Positions 37,471-49,116 of a stretch of 64,000 bases of DNA are shown here, in pieces. The translations under genes and the position numbers were made by a program. The notes beneath the pieces are model-generated. The model saw only the letters and a program-made list of their open reading frames with translations. It did not search any database and had not been told where the DNA came from. This DNA comes from Datisca glomerata (lineage: Eukaryota > Streptophyta > Magnoliopsida > Cucurbitales > Datiscaceae). Position 1 is the first letter of the stretch; every line of letters begins with the position of its first letter. The stretch lies in the NCBI GenBank assembly GCA_003255025.1, contig QANY01003987.1, positions 623,546 through 687,545 on the forward strand. Reading direction: 5' to 3'.

Positions 37471-37750
37471 GTTTCCTTTAGAGGGTGATGTTACAAACAT
37501 CATTCCTCGTGGACGTAAGCTTTTTGGCAGCTTAAGGGCCCGTTTTCCTTTAGAAGGTGAGTACTTTCATGGACTTAAGCTCTTCATGAGCTGAGGGGCC
37601 TGTTTCCTTTAGAAGACGATGCTAAAAGACAATGATCTTCATGGACTTAAACTCTTTTTAAGCTCATGGTCCCGTTTCCCTTAGAAGACGATGCTCAAAG
37701 ACAGTAATCTTCATGGACTTAAACTCTTTTTTAGCTCAGGGGCCCTTTTT
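37471..37750. repeat. Tandem repeat (four units of 60-73 bp) in gypsy element 2
   Basis: Units begin at about 37471, 37542, 37602 and 37674. Each has 'tttcctttagaag', a variable core, 'cttcatggacttaa.ctctt', then 'agctcaggggcccg'. They lie between the antisense ORF and the end of integrase, the place where Tat/Ogre elements commonly carry tandem repeats. Confidence 0.85.
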
Positions 37751-37929
37751 ATTTTTAAGAAAAGAATCGTGAACACTAAATTTTTACGTAGAAAATCCTT
37801 AACCGGAAAAAATCCACGGATAGAAATATTTTCACTATAAAAGAGAATAATTACACATAATATTTGTGCAAATGTAAAGCATTCCAAGGCTTGGATAAGT
37901 CACTTCCCACGTTGGTCATTAAATAGTAA

Positions 37930-39030
37930 AATTCATTTCCTCAAACTGCTTTGACTATGAAAGGTCATTCCGAATTGGCCCCGATTTGCCTTCATTTGAC
38001 TAAAAGTTTCTCTGCAGTACAGGTTCTCCCGTTTAAAATTTTCATCGCTCGACTCTCTTTTGAGAGTACTTTCTTCTTTTCAGTTGTAATTGGCCATTCT
38101 CAACAGAGTTACCTTTCTATTTTCCTTCGAAAAGTTCGAACTTCCAGTCATATGTTCTCCGTTTTGTCACTTCATTTATTCTTGATTTCACTGTGGGGTG
38201 CCCGATTGGAACTGGTATTATAGCTTCTACCCCAAATGTTAGGGCAAAAGGTGGTTCTTTAGTTGGTTCTCATGGTGTTGTCTCGTACTCCCAGAGAACT
38301 TATGATAATTCCTCAACCCACCCTTTGGCAACTTCGAACCGTTTCTTTAGATTTTCTAGTATTGTTCTGTTTATCTTTCAGCTTGCCTATTTCCTTGAGG
38401 GTAGTAAGGAGTTGACAGTCTATTCTTTATCCGAAGGTCATCACAAAATCTTTTCACTTGGCTTCTAGTGAACTGAAGCTCGTTATCAGAAACAATCACT
38501 TTGGGGATCTCGTACCTGCAAACAATATTTTTTCATAAGAATTGTCTTACCTCCTCTTCTCGTACTCTTACTAACGTTTCCGTTTCTATCCACTTTGTAA
38601 TGTAGTCAGTTGCGACCAGTAAGGACATCTTCTGAGCAGGAGCCATCAATCGTGGCCCAACTATGTCGATTCCCCATTACATGAATGACCAATGGCTCAA
38701 CAATGTTTGTAATTCGTCAGGAGCTATCTGCAAAATGGGAGCATACCATTGACACTTGTCATACTTCTTTACAAAACACTTTGCTTCCTCTTGCATCTTT
38801 GGCCAGTAGCACCCTTCATTCAATAACTTGTTGGCCAAAGATCTCCCGCCTGAATGGTTCCCGCAGATTCCTGCGTGTACTTCGGCCATTACGTACTTGG
38901 CATCCGTTGGGGAAAGACATTTGAGATACGAGCCCGATAATGACCTTTTATAAAGCTCCCCATCAATCATGGTATACATTGCACTCTGTTGCTGGAGCTT
39001 CCGGGCTTCCATTTTATTAGCTAGGAGCTC
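37930..39030 (-). pseudogene. gypsy element 2 integrase
   Basis: 38677-39012 holds the zinc finger region: AEVHAGICGNHSGGRSLANK, then GCYWPKMQEEAKCFVKKYDKC, so both His and both Cys are present. The catalytic core follows leftward: WGIDIVGPRLMAPAQKMSLL and ATDYITKWIE (38560-38680), then IPKVIVSDN and STPYYPQGNRQAE (near 38400-38500). The C-terminal part to about 37930 is frameshifted. Non-functional. Confidence 0.85.
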
Positions 39031-39045
39031 CTGGTAGAGGAGGTA

Positions 39046-39500
39046 TTATACAATGCTTTTTCGCCAGTCATATTTACCATTCCCCACTGCGACTTTCCGC
39101 TTGTATGGTGTTTTTGTACTTGGCTCGCTTAGATATTCTATGGTAACAGTTTTTTTGAACGGGAATTGGGTTGATGACCCCAAATTTGCCAAAGCATCTG
39201 TTCTTGAGTTTTCTGCCTTAGGAATTTGCATAATCTCATAGCTTTTTAACAATTGTAATATTTCCTTGGCACTCTGAAAACACTCCGCCATTGCTATCCT
39301 TTGCATTGTATTTTATTATGATTTGGTTAGCAACTAACATTGAATCACATAATATTTTTTTACGTGTTACCTTGAATTCATTAATGAGGTGTAGTCTAAC
39401 TAACAGTGCCTTGTACTCTGCTTCATTGTTTGATGCCAAATGACAAATGGTGTCCCACCACTCCCGCTCTGGCTCCACGATGATTTGATGCTCCATCTAC
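39046..39500 (-). pseudogene. gypsy element 2 second (archaeal-type) RNase H
   Basis: Two overlapping frames: 39236-39496 with A-S-N-N-E-A-E-Y-K-A-L and C-D-S-M-L-V, and 39046-39306 with the closing motif SRTDALANL. The order and motifs match the second RNase H of element 1. A frameshift near 39270 breaks it. Confidence 0.82.
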
Positions 39501-39652
39501 AAATAGAGTCTGTGTATCTTCTCCCTTTTCCACCACTACAGAATCATGCTCCTTGTCTTCGTAAGTGAATTTCACAATGAAGTATGCTAAAACTTGCACC
39601 TTTATGGCGGTGCGTGGGACATACCAGATGGCATATGCTCCTAATTCTATTC

Positions 39653-40133
39653 CTACTTTGCAAGTCTTCCAGCTATGTTGGGGGAGTGTAGAAGACTCCT
39701 TATTGGGAATTCCATTACCACATTTATGGTGTGTCTCTGAAAATAATGTTTGAGCTTCCTTGCAGCAACAATCAAAGTAAGTGCCAACTTATTCATTTTC
39801 CCGTACCTAGCTTCTGCAACTGCAAAACTTTTACTTACAAATAGACTGGTCTTTGACATTCCTCTTTTGTTCAGACACTTCGAGGTAAAAAGACAGTTCT
39901 TCTCCTAGTAAAGGTTTTGACAATAATAGAGGTGAAGCTAAATATTCTTTGATTTTTCGTTGAGCCTCTTCACATTTTTCGTCCCACTGAAGTCTACAAT
40001 TCTTTCTTAATTTGGCGAATAGTGGTTTGCACTTATCTGTTGATCTGGACAAGAACCTATTCAATACCGCTAACTTTCCTGTCAAGCTTTGGATCTCCTT
40101 TTTCGATTGTGGTGATTTTACTTCCATGATCAC
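39653..40133 (-). pseudogene. gypsy element 2 RT connection and first RNase H
   Basis: 39831-40133 reads IQSLTGKLAVLNRFLSRSTD, then LYFLEVSEQKRN-like RNase H start. 39653-39859 continues with VAEARYGKMNKLALTLIVAA in another frame. This matches the 'YYVSK.L..AE.RY...EK' RNase H region of gypsy pol. Confidence 0.83.
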
Positions 40134-40142
40134 CTTTATTTG

Positions 40143-41006
40143 CTATGGGTTGACCTCTATCCCCCTGCTATTCACTAGATGTCCCGAAAATTTCCCCGCT
40201 GCCACTCCAAAAGTACAATTTTCTGGATTTAATTTCATGTTGCTTTCTCTCAGGGCGGAGAAAGCCTCCTTCAGGTTGTGAATGTGGTCTACCTTCTTTT
40301 CTACCTTTACGAGCATGTCCCCGATGTAGAATTCTATCGTTTTTCCAATGCGCCTTTCAAAAACTTTGTTGACTAACCTTTGATTCATCGCCCCTGCATT
40401 TTTCAAGTCAAATGGCATTACAGTATAGCAAAATATTCCAAAGTCAGTAATAAAATATGTATTTTCTTGATTAGATAGGAACATTTTTACCTGATTATAC
40501 CCAGAGTAAGCATCCATGACGCTTAGAAGCTCATGTCCGAATGTAGCGTCCATTATTTGATTGATCATTGGCAACGGGTAAGCTTTATTTAGGTTCGTAA
40601 AATTCACACATATTCTCCACTTTCCGCTCTTCTTTTTTACCATCACAACATTTACTAGCCACTCTGAGTAGCTGACTTCTCTGATGAACCCAGCTTATTC
40701 GAGCAACTTGTCCACCTCTTCCATAATAGCCATTTTTCTTTCAGGAGTGAAAGACCGCTTCTTCTGTTTCACAGGCTTAACAAAAGGATCAACATTTAAT
40801 TTATGGTAAATTATCGATTCATCAATACCTGACATTTCTACGATAGTAGTGGCAAAAATATCTACATTCTTCCTGAAAAACTCTGCAATCTCTATTTTTT
40901 TCGCTTTGGTCAGTACCGCTCCTATTGTTGTATCTTTCCATTTCCCAGATCTTCGGGTTTGGTTCACTCCCGGCTTCGTACCTTGGATTGCTCTCACCTG
41001 GTTCAT
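40143..41006 (-). pseudogene. gypsy element 2 reverse transcriptase, catalytic box mutated
   Basis: 40695-41006 has the start (FFRKNVDIFATTIVEMSGID). 40143-40646 has the palm: KKSGKWRICVNFTNLNKAYP, LLSVMDAYSGYNQVKM, CYTVMPFDLKNAGAM. The catalytic box at 40317-40328 reads YIGD where YVDD is required, so an essential aspartate is lost. A stop at about 40694 splits the domain. Confidence 0.88.
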
Positions 41007-41123
41007 CCTCGTTTAGTTGCTATTATTCATCTTTTTCTTCCTCGTTCTCAAAAATAGTGAAGTCCTTCTTCCTAACAGGATCAAGTGCTGAGGCTGTGCG
41101 ACATCTGGCCAACGCCTAATCCC

Positions 41124-41700
41124 CTATAATGGTCTGTACCGATATAGTGATGGATATTTTAAGGTTTGGTAGTAGGTTGACGGGATAGCTCTCATCTTGT
41201 GAATCCATGTTCTCCCCAAAATTGCTTTATAGGGCAATCGTGTGTCGATGACCATAAAATCAATGATGTGATTGAACGAGTCCGCCCACACCGAAAGTGA
41301 TGAAATCCCTTCTGAATACGTTATGGTTTCGTTGAATGCAATGAGTGGTTGTCTCGCACCACTCAGCTTCAGGGCATTTATGGCAATCTTCTTAAGTGTC
41401 GAGCAATGGAGTATATTAACTGCACTTCCGTCATCAATCAAAACTCTCCGTAGCAGACAGTTTCCAGTTTTAATGGTGATCACCAGTGCATCATTATGTC
41501 CGTCGTGGCTATTGCTTTCCTCATAAAAAATAATTGGTAAACTTTCAGATGTTTCCCTTGGATCATCATTTACTTCAAGAGCTAGCTTTTGTAATAGATC
41601 TTCCTTTTCTTTCCTCATTGTACCCTTTGACTCTGTCAAGACAATAATTGTACACAATATCCTTAGTGGTTCCTTTTCCTTGGGGCACTATTTGTTTTCC
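41124..41700 (-). pseudogene. gypsy element 2 aspartic protease
   Basis: The 41124-41657 frame has RRVLIDDGSAVNILHCSTL, the retropepsin site with D-D-G-S at the catalytic D-[ST]-G position, then IDFMVIDTRLPYKAILGRTW, the matching flap/C-terminal signature. It would cut the polyprotein. The Asp-Gly-Ser core differs slightly from the canonical triad. Confidence 0.8.
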
Positions 41701-41799
41701 TCCCTCCTCGGTTGGTCTCATCTCAAGACAAACTCCTTCAAATGTCCTTCCTGAGCAAGCTTCTCGATGTAGTCCTTCAGTTGATAGCATCCCCTAGTT

Positions 41800-43180
41800 T
41801 AACGGCCCACACTCTGATGATAAACGGCAATACTTTTCCTTATCTCTCTTACTTGGCTCCTTCATAATCGGATGGGGACGTCTTAGCCATGGTTTTTCCT
41901 TGATAACCTCGAGAATCCGATTTACTGGGGATGGTCAGTGAGGTGTAGACTTTGTCCTTGAGGTGGACTCCTCCAGCTAGTCTTGGCCTTTTTTCAAAGT
42001 CGCCTTGCTTCTCTTCTGTCTTCTTTTCTAAACGTTTGGCTCCACACTTTCTCACTCTCGTGTTGTTGTCATCCTCACACTGCACTGAATTACATTGCTC
42101 AATCAGCTTACGAATACTTTTTCTCTCTTCCTCTTGGGCTATGTATGTTTATGCCCTAAGGAAAGTTTCTGCCATCATGAGGGGTTTATTCTTGGATAGA
42201 TCCTCGAACACTTGGGAGTTGGAATCTAAACTGTGTCTAACTGTCAGTCTGGCCACACGATCATCACAATTTTACACTTTTCCATCTCTTCCTTAAAGCC
42301 ATGTGAGTAATCTCATTATGATTCTCCTTTTTTAATTGTGATCGTCAAAAGGTATTCTGAATCTTCCATCATCATCTTGTAGGTGGAAACACTTCTCTAG
42401 GAATATATAAGATATTTTAGAAAAAACTATCAATTGAGCGAGGGGGTAGAGAATGATACCACTTTAACGTATTCTCGTCCAGACTAGTTGGAAACATCTT
42501 ACACATCAATTTATCCTAATGTCGATGAAGAGCCATTACTTGCTTGAAATGACGAAGAAGGTCTTCAGGATCTGACTTTCCTTCATAACACTTGAACTTA
42601 GGGGCCACGAATATTTTTGGCACAAGAGCGGCCAAAACTTTCGGGCATAAGGGGGAGTAAGTCAAAGTCTCCAAGTCTGCAACTCCATCCGCTCCCAACT
42701 TTCTCATCTCAAGCATTTTTTATTCCAACATCTTTTATAATACACGTTCCGTTATTGGTTCTGCGGGCATGTTCTCATCTCCAGCTCCTTTCCCTTTGTC
42801 ATGTAAAGTGACTTCCATTCCCTCAAGACAAGCGTTATAGCTAGCTACCGGCATCGGTTGTTGGTGTGCACGTTCTCTCTCTTCCTCTTTCTGGTTTTCT
42901 GCTTCCCGTTCCTGCGCCACGGTACGTTGGCTCACTTTTGCTCTTGTCTTTGCTATCTCCCGTTACAACGTAGCGATCTGTTCCTGCACAGTTTACCCGC
43001 ATTATGCAGTGCTTCACTATTATGACTCTACATACCTTGCATCCCAGTCAAAATGGTCTGGATCATATCGTGTCTCGTCGGCTGTGAGGGCTAATCTAGA
43101 GGGTTGACAGTTGCGTTAGCATCGTTTCCCATTCCCCGTACAACATGCAATCTAGTGTGAGACATCTTTGGTTATAACTT
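41800..43180 (-). pseudogene. gypsy element 2 gag
   Basis: Pieces at 42735-42935, 42516-42716 and 41849-42085. The middle one has VAPKFKCYEGKSDPEDLLRH, equivalent to the 'P.F..YDG..DP..HL..F' start of the gag core. The flanking parts are charged (Glu/Arg-rich coiled coil, EREAENQKEEERERAH). Several frameshifts. Confidence 0.78.
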
Positions 43181-43197
43181 CGAGTGAAACTCTCAAC

Positions 43198-43217
43198 TCT
43201 CAATGAAAGTACCAAAA
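43198..43217 (-). other. Primer-binding site of gypsy element 2
   Basis: The minus strand reads TTTTGGTACTTTCATTGAGA directly inside the LTR. It is similar to the TTTTGGTGCTTTCATTGAGAG site of other plant gypsy elements (from memory). It differs from the primer site of element 1, so the two elements belong to different families. Confidence 0.7.
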
Positions 43218-43520
43218 TGTAAGAGAAAATTTCCTCACTCTAAAAAAATAAACCGAACAATAAAAAGAAAGAGAAAGAGAAAATTCTCTAGAATATTTGA
43301 GTAATTGCTCGATTTGTATTGAATGCTTGAGTTTTCAATTGACCTCTATTTATAGGTTCTCCATCATTTACAAAGTTCAACGATATCACTTAAAATATAG
43401 AGGATAAACGGAATATTCTTCCAAGATATAACTTATCATATCAGATTTAATTCATCAATACTAATGAATAATCGAGCTTAGCTAATCTATATCAACGACT
43501 GATCAAGCTTGAACCGTCTG
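43218..43520 (-). repeat. 5' LTR of gypsy element 2
   Basis: 303 bp. On the minus strand it has a TATA box 'cctataaatagagg' (near 43351-43362) and ends with TCTCTTACA next to the primer site. Its partner at 34201-34498 has lost a clean TATA. Confidence 0.85.
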
Positions 43521-46074
43521 ATGTAAAAAATATCATAAAAATATAAATCAATTAACTTATCAATGAGAAATATGCGTGGAATCAATTGCCAAATAAATTT
43601 AAAATTGAAAGAATGTGAAACGTGGTTTAAAAAATAGTAATTATCAACAACTATTCTACACTCTTTCCAAATAGGAATGATATGTAGTCATAAGAGTTGT
43701 ATAGTTAATCCATACACAATGAGATAAACATATTTAAAAGTGAAAGGAAGCTAATTGGAGTTTAGATCTTGTTTGAACTGAAAATTAACAAATATGATGT
43801 AGATTCTTTTCTCTATATTAATTCATCTGTTGATTATATTGTAGAGTTGACTTGGAAGACATTGAGCTTCATATCACATGCATTCTTCGCTATTTTCTAA
43901 TTCTTGCTCATATCTCATGAATAATTTTTGTGTCCCTTTCTCCCAAACCCATTTTCATATCGATCAATTCCTTTGTTCCTACTCCGCCTTTCCCATTCTT
44001 ATAGCAAAATTTCTCGCTTCAAATTTTAACTCAGTGAAAATTTGATTTAATGATTGAATTATTATTTTAGAAACATGTATAGTTAATGACTTCTTATATG
44101 CCTATTGACATAAAAAAATCTCTGTAAATTCCTCATTCATGCATGATAATCAATTGTTCCTTTTTTTATTATTATAACAAATTGTATCTTTTGATTAATA
44201 TTGACGCCCTTCATATTATTCACCGGTTATTATACATATAATTTAAATAAAAACTTATTAAACGGAAACTTTATACCAAACAAATAAAATATATTAAAAT
44301 TCAACCTATAATCTGATATTTTTGTCCAAGAAAAAGGAAGAGTCTTTTGATTTAATGCGAACATTCTAAAAAGACAAATCCCTCCACTTAGTTTTAATTC
44401 AATAGTAATTATATAATAATTATCTTAACTTAAAATAATAGTTATATAATTATTTATCAATTATCTATTAAAATTTTTAATACTTCATAGTTTAATAATT
44501 ATTTTTTACATGTTCATTAAATATGTAAAGTTGGACATGGATACATGACGTCAAATTAGATATGACACTTGACACAATTAGAAGAGTATGTTCCAACTTT
44601 ATATATCTATATATAAAATATGTGTAATTTGATTTCTTGTACACTGCTATTTCCTTCTAATGGATTTAAAATATACAAATTCTATATTGGTCCATAACTT
44701 GATCTAGGTCAATTTATGACCTCAATTCGATTATTTCTTTCAAATCTTAATAATCACCAGAATCACGAATTATTTTATGACTCATCATCAGATATTGAAA
44801 TTATTTGGATGATTGTTGTAGATAATTATTTTGTAAGTTTTTTACTCAAAAGGTGTTTTGGATGTAACATAATTTTCAGTTTTATTCTAAAAATATGAAT
44901 TTAATTTTTTATTAAATTTACTTTACAAAACAAATCAATTATTTAATTTAAACTTAAAATTCATCCAATTTTAGTTTACACATCACACAAATCACCCCAA
45001 ATTCATTCAATTTTGATTTGCACAAAACACAAATCTATAATATATTAAAAATGATAAGTTTAAAATAATCATTTTTGGATAACATTATCCATGCATTTAT
45101 TTTACTAATCCTATAAATATTATTTAAAAGTGCATGTGTCACATTCTTATTAGTTGCTGTTAGCCTTGAATAAAATAATTAATGAAATTCTTATTTATAT
45201 TTACTCTTCCACTAACTTTAAAAAAAATAATAGCCCAGTAAAGTGTGTCATTGAATAATTAATTAATTATGGAGATTGATGGGTTATTTTAAATTTTTTG
45301 TACTCAAATAATAATTATAATAGTTTCAAAAAGTTATAAAAATAACAATACAACAACAATGAAATGATAACGGTACTTTTTGTAATAGTAGTAATATACA
45401 TATATATACTCTATATAAACTACAATCTATTTATAATTCATAATATCTGTAATTTATAATTTATAAAAATGGAAAATCAATAAAATACATTTATGAATAA
45501 CTTATCCGCATATCATTTGTACAATCTCCAAAATATAATCTAAGTGTGTAATTTTCTGGTTGGTAGTATTTTATTTATTGTAGCTTTACCAGTTAATATA
45601 TATGTGTGTGTATTCAAGTTATATATCAAATATTGGGAGATAGATATTAAAAGAATAATTGTATATAAATTTAATAATATATGATAATTCTAAAATACGA
45701 TATGTCTTATACAATAAATTTTATACTTAGATCAGGTACAAGTCATGTGTGCTATTACTAGTCATCTTAAACTTCACCAAATTTTATTTTGCATATCACG
45801 CAAACCACCCTAATTTCACTTAATGTTATATCACAAACCACTCAAATTTACCGAATCTTGTTTACACCCACTCTCCCTCAACGCACACGTCAACACCCCT
45901 CCCCCCACTTATCACATCACACATCCCCTCACCCACCCCACAAACTGAAGCTAAAAACCAGTTTCACATAGCACATAATCGATAATACTCATAGAAGCGT
46001 GAACCAGATCAATCTCAAAAGAGAGTCAAACAAAAATTGGCCAAATTAAAAAAGACCCATAACAAAAGATCCAT
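43521..46074. other. AT-rich spacer
   Basis: Very AT-rich, no gene or clear repeat family seen. Short open stretches here (e.g. 44716-44898) have no recognisable motif. Confidence 0.6.
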
Positions 46075-46260
46075 CTAAAGGGGCTTGGAGTGCAAGGGTT
46101 TCCCATGTCTGCTAACGTCCTTCTCGGCGGTGTATAGTGGACGAAAGCTCTCAACGGTGCAAGGAGTAATATCCATGAAGAGCTCCATGACGACCCGACC
46201 GTCTGGAGGCAGAGGAGGTGGAATGAAGTGATTGGGATCGGCGGTGGTAGACGGGTAAAG
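46075..46260 (-). pseudogene. Cyclophilin N-terminal fragment
   Basis: Read on the minus strand, an open frame of about 60 codons contains [20 protein letters not shown], then [20 protein letters not shown] and a stop. This is the N-terminal third of a cyclophilin (peptidyl-prolyl isomerase), where the usual text is GRIVMELF-D-TP-TAENFRALCTGEKG...GKPLHYKG. Substitutions such as Cys to Tyr in the LCTGEKG motif and the stop before the catalytic Arg/Phe region show it cannot be an enzyme. Preceding residues ([12 protein letters not shown]) are not typical cyclophilin. It may be a fragment of a retrocopy or captured exon. Confidence 0.75.
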
Positions 46261-46264
46261 GTAT

Positions 46265-47245
46265 AGAAAAGAAAAAATGAAAAATGAAATCTAAAAACAA
46301 AGAAAAGAATGCCAATAACAAATTGAAAAAACGGTAAAGGGGGGAAATTCCTTCTATTTTTCCAGAATAGAAAAATCCTTTATAGAAAGAATATTAGAAC
46401 AATAATTAGAGAGAGAGTCAAAGGTAGAATTAAGCTTGTACTCGATCCTCTCTTTTTAAGATGGTACGTACTCTTATTTATATATAAATTGATAGTTAAA
46501 CGATAACTAATTCTTGCTAGCCTTGCGGAACTGCTATGATAGCGTTATTACAAAAGAATATTCTCCATTGAAATCCTCTTGTAACTATTAAACTGATCTA
46601 ATGGCTTTCATTCAACCATATTTCCTTATTAACTTTTCGGTCAAGATTTTTCATGTTAGACAAAGTTTTGAAAGTTCACTTCTATTTCTGGAGTTTTCAA
46701 TTTTTGTGTTTTTAAGCTCATGCCAAACAAATTTTATTTTAAAAAACTAAGAAGTTTTGTAAACTAACTTTCCAAACAAGCCCTGCTACTCTGGTTGCAT
46801 TAATCAATACTTGGATATAAATAAATTATAATTTTCAAATAAATAAAATTCAGAATATGACAAATAATAATAAATAATTTATCAATTCATATTATATTAA
46901 AAAGAAAAATCTTTTGATTTATTTTCCTACCTTTCAAGTATCCTTAAAATATCATACAAATTAAGTATCTTACATGTTTTTCATTTACTACATTTACATT
47001 ATAAATTTTATAAACAATTTACAAATTAAATTTATAATATTATGTATTTGGGAGAATATATGTAAATGTTAATTTTGAGATCCTTTTTATATAAAAGGTC
47101 CTTTTCTTTTTATTAATAATTTATTCGTTAGTAATTTTATGTAATTTATATCATGTAATTTTTATTATACTAGTAACATGAAAATTCATACAAATGTATT
47201 TAGAGACTCTAATATATTTTTCAATAATCTATTGATGATAGAATC
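46265..47245. other. AT-rich spacer
   Basis: No gene seen. Bordered on the right by the presumed start of the gypsy 3 LTR. Confidence 0.55.
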
Positions 47246-48005
47246 TGTTATGTGTGTCTTCTCAGTCACCAATGACGCAAAGACGCGTGTCACGCCAAAA
47301 TAGGAAACATCAGGAAAAGAGCAGAACTGACATCGGCTGATCAGTCTCAAGAAAGCTCGGATTGCACAAACTCGAGCATGTACAAGATGACAAGACCATG
47401 AAGAGAACTCGGATAGTACCAAGCATAGAGCCATCATTGTCAGCCGAGAGCAACATTCTAAGTGGCACTCCCTCTTAAGCCAGAGCATCTAACCATTCCA
47501 ATCGCTGTAGTAGAATGACAGGACAACCTCCGTCTGGTCACCTCATAGGCACATCGATACTTAACATCTGCTGGCTTTATGTCAAAGGCTGCTTCCTTTC
47601 CATCTAATTAGCACGAGTTAAGACAGGTTTATGTCCTATAAAACTTCTAAAACACGCCTTTGAATGCTTCTTCGACACACATCCTCCTACAGAATGGCTG
47701 AGGTATAAATACATCTACGAATAAATGAAAGAGGCAGGTCGAATCTCCCTTATAGAGATTATGCCAAAATATCGACCATCTACTGACTTAGGCATCGGAG
47801 GCCATTATGCGGGGTAACCACCCCTCGATTCCCAGTCTACACGCTTCATCCCTGTGTTTTTCATATGTTGAGGTCGATAGAAGCTTTAGCTGAGAGGAAA
47901 AACACGTGTACCATCGGGAGGAGAGAGCGTGCATAACATTGCCGTCACGGACACCTTCAGTCAGAAGGTCCAACACATGTACTATTGAAGTTGTTGGCTG
48001 AAATA
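47246..48005 (+). repeat. LTR of gypsy element 3
   Basis: Starts at TGTTATGTGTGTC (start uncertain) and ends just before the primer site. It has a TATA box 'ggtataaataca' (47702-47713) and the downstream phrase 'ctgacttaggcatcggagg' (about 47784-47802), typical of the R/U5 part of this group of plant gypsy LTRs. Confidence 0.68.
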
Positions 48006-48024
48006 ATTGGCATTGTCTGTGGGA
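48006..48024 (+). other. Primer-binding site of gypsy element 3
   Basis: ATTGGCATTGTCTGTGGGA, a two-base variant of the TTGGCGCCGTCTGTGGGAA site common in plant gypsy elements. Confidence 0.75.
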
Positions 48025-48082
48025 AGACTATAAAGCCATCCTCATTGAAGCATTAGGAGTCATTTCTCTTCCTGCAAAGAGA

Positions 48083-48430
48083 AGATGGGCCCAACGTTCT
48101 ACGCCGATGAAACTCAGGACAAAGAGGTTGACTAGCCCGTCTCTCCGTCTGGGGAATGAACCTCATCCCTTCCTTAGGACTATCCAACAAAGAAAGAAAG
48201 ATGTGGTGGTTGTAACCTCTAAGATAACCCTAGAAGAAAGGAAAGATGTGACAGATCCCATGCAAGTCACAACGATCTCTTACACGGGAATGATCCATCC
48301 CACGGCTCAAAAGATTATCGGAAAAGTACCACGCACTCCCAGAGCTCCGAGAAAACTACCTAGGGAAAGACGGGATGACCTCCCAGCTAGGGGCGGGTGT
48401 CACCTCTCGAGGAAACCAAGATAAATCCAG
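48083..48430 (+). pseudogene. gag-region remnant of gypsy element 3
   Basis: Open for 105 codons from 48107, basic and Pro/Arg-rich (PRTPRAPRKLPRERRDDLPA). It is placed as the start of gag only by its position after the primer site; no gag core motif is visible. Confidence 0.4.
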
Positions 48431-49116
48431 TTAGATGAGCTGAGGATTAGTTCCAACTAAAATACAAAGGCTTGTATCACTCATCCTCCATAGTTGAAAT
48501 GCAAGCCCTGACCACGTGGCCCCAGCCCCGTACCCCATAGCTGGAAGAATGGAAGGACGAGAATCATGGCAAAATTGGAGCGCAAGCTCACAAGTCACCC
48601 TAGGACACGAAGCCTCGATGAGAGGGCGAGTGAGATCGCCAGCCCCCTCACACCAGTTTCAATGAAGTCAGGACCTTCACGAGACCCATACACAGGCATC
48701 TTCCTTTCAGGCCCACATACGAGGCGATTGGAAGCACAAGAATAAAGGATCATGTGACTAGCATATTAATAATGGGGCAGCCCCGAAAAGGAACTTGATG
48801 TGTCAGGGAGCTGGTCGTACTCCAACCGTACCGCAAGGAAGAATAGTTCAGGACAAGTCAGAGCTCGCCTCCGAGCAGAGTGCGAAGCTAGAAGTGTCTT
48901 ACCATTGAGGCAAATGTGAAGTTTGGAGAGGAATAAGCTGGCAAAATATGGAAGGTCAAAAGCTCGGGAGACCGGAGCTCGGTTATCCTTGCCCCCATCT
49001 CAGAGCACCAGACAATAGAGATTTGTACTCATCAACGACTTTTCAGATAAGAGGCCTCCTTTTTCTCCTCACTTAGGAATAACTTTTGCTAAGGTCTTCT
49101 TTTATACATACGAATC

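Larger units (their letters stand above)
34201..43520 (-). mobile_element. Ty3/gypsy LTR retrotransposon 2, Tat-like, with antisense ORF
   Basis: Full-length but decayed element on the minus strand: 5' LTR 43218-43520, primer site, gag, protease, RT, RNase H, second RNase H, integrase, a tandem-repeat spacer, an antisense (plus-strand) ORF region, and 3' LTR 34201-34498. The 5 bases outside each LTR, atata (34196-34200) and atgta (43521-43525), differ by one, which fits a target duplication and supports both borders. No obvious polypurine tract lies next to the 3' LTR. Confidence 0.87.
47246..49116 (+). mobile_element. Ty3/gypsy element 3 remnant (LTR, primer site, gag piece)
   Basis: A third gypsy family, plus strand: an LTR of about 760 bp, a primer site, a short gag-like remnant and about 700 bp of eroded sequence, then cut by the chimeric copia at 49117. 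The end 'aggcctcctttttctcctcacttaggaat' looks like the 3' untranslated part, so most of pol appears deleted. No second LTR was found inside the window. Confidence 0.7.

Noticed and set aside
45789..45971. Pro/Thr/His-rich 60-codon open frame
   Set aside because: It is low-complexity C-rich sequence in a spacer with no start context, splice sites or homology.
47186..47976. Minus-strand open frames of 100 and 62 codons
   Set aside because: They lie within the gypsy 3 LTR, which is identified by its primer site and by TATA and R-region phrases on the other strand.
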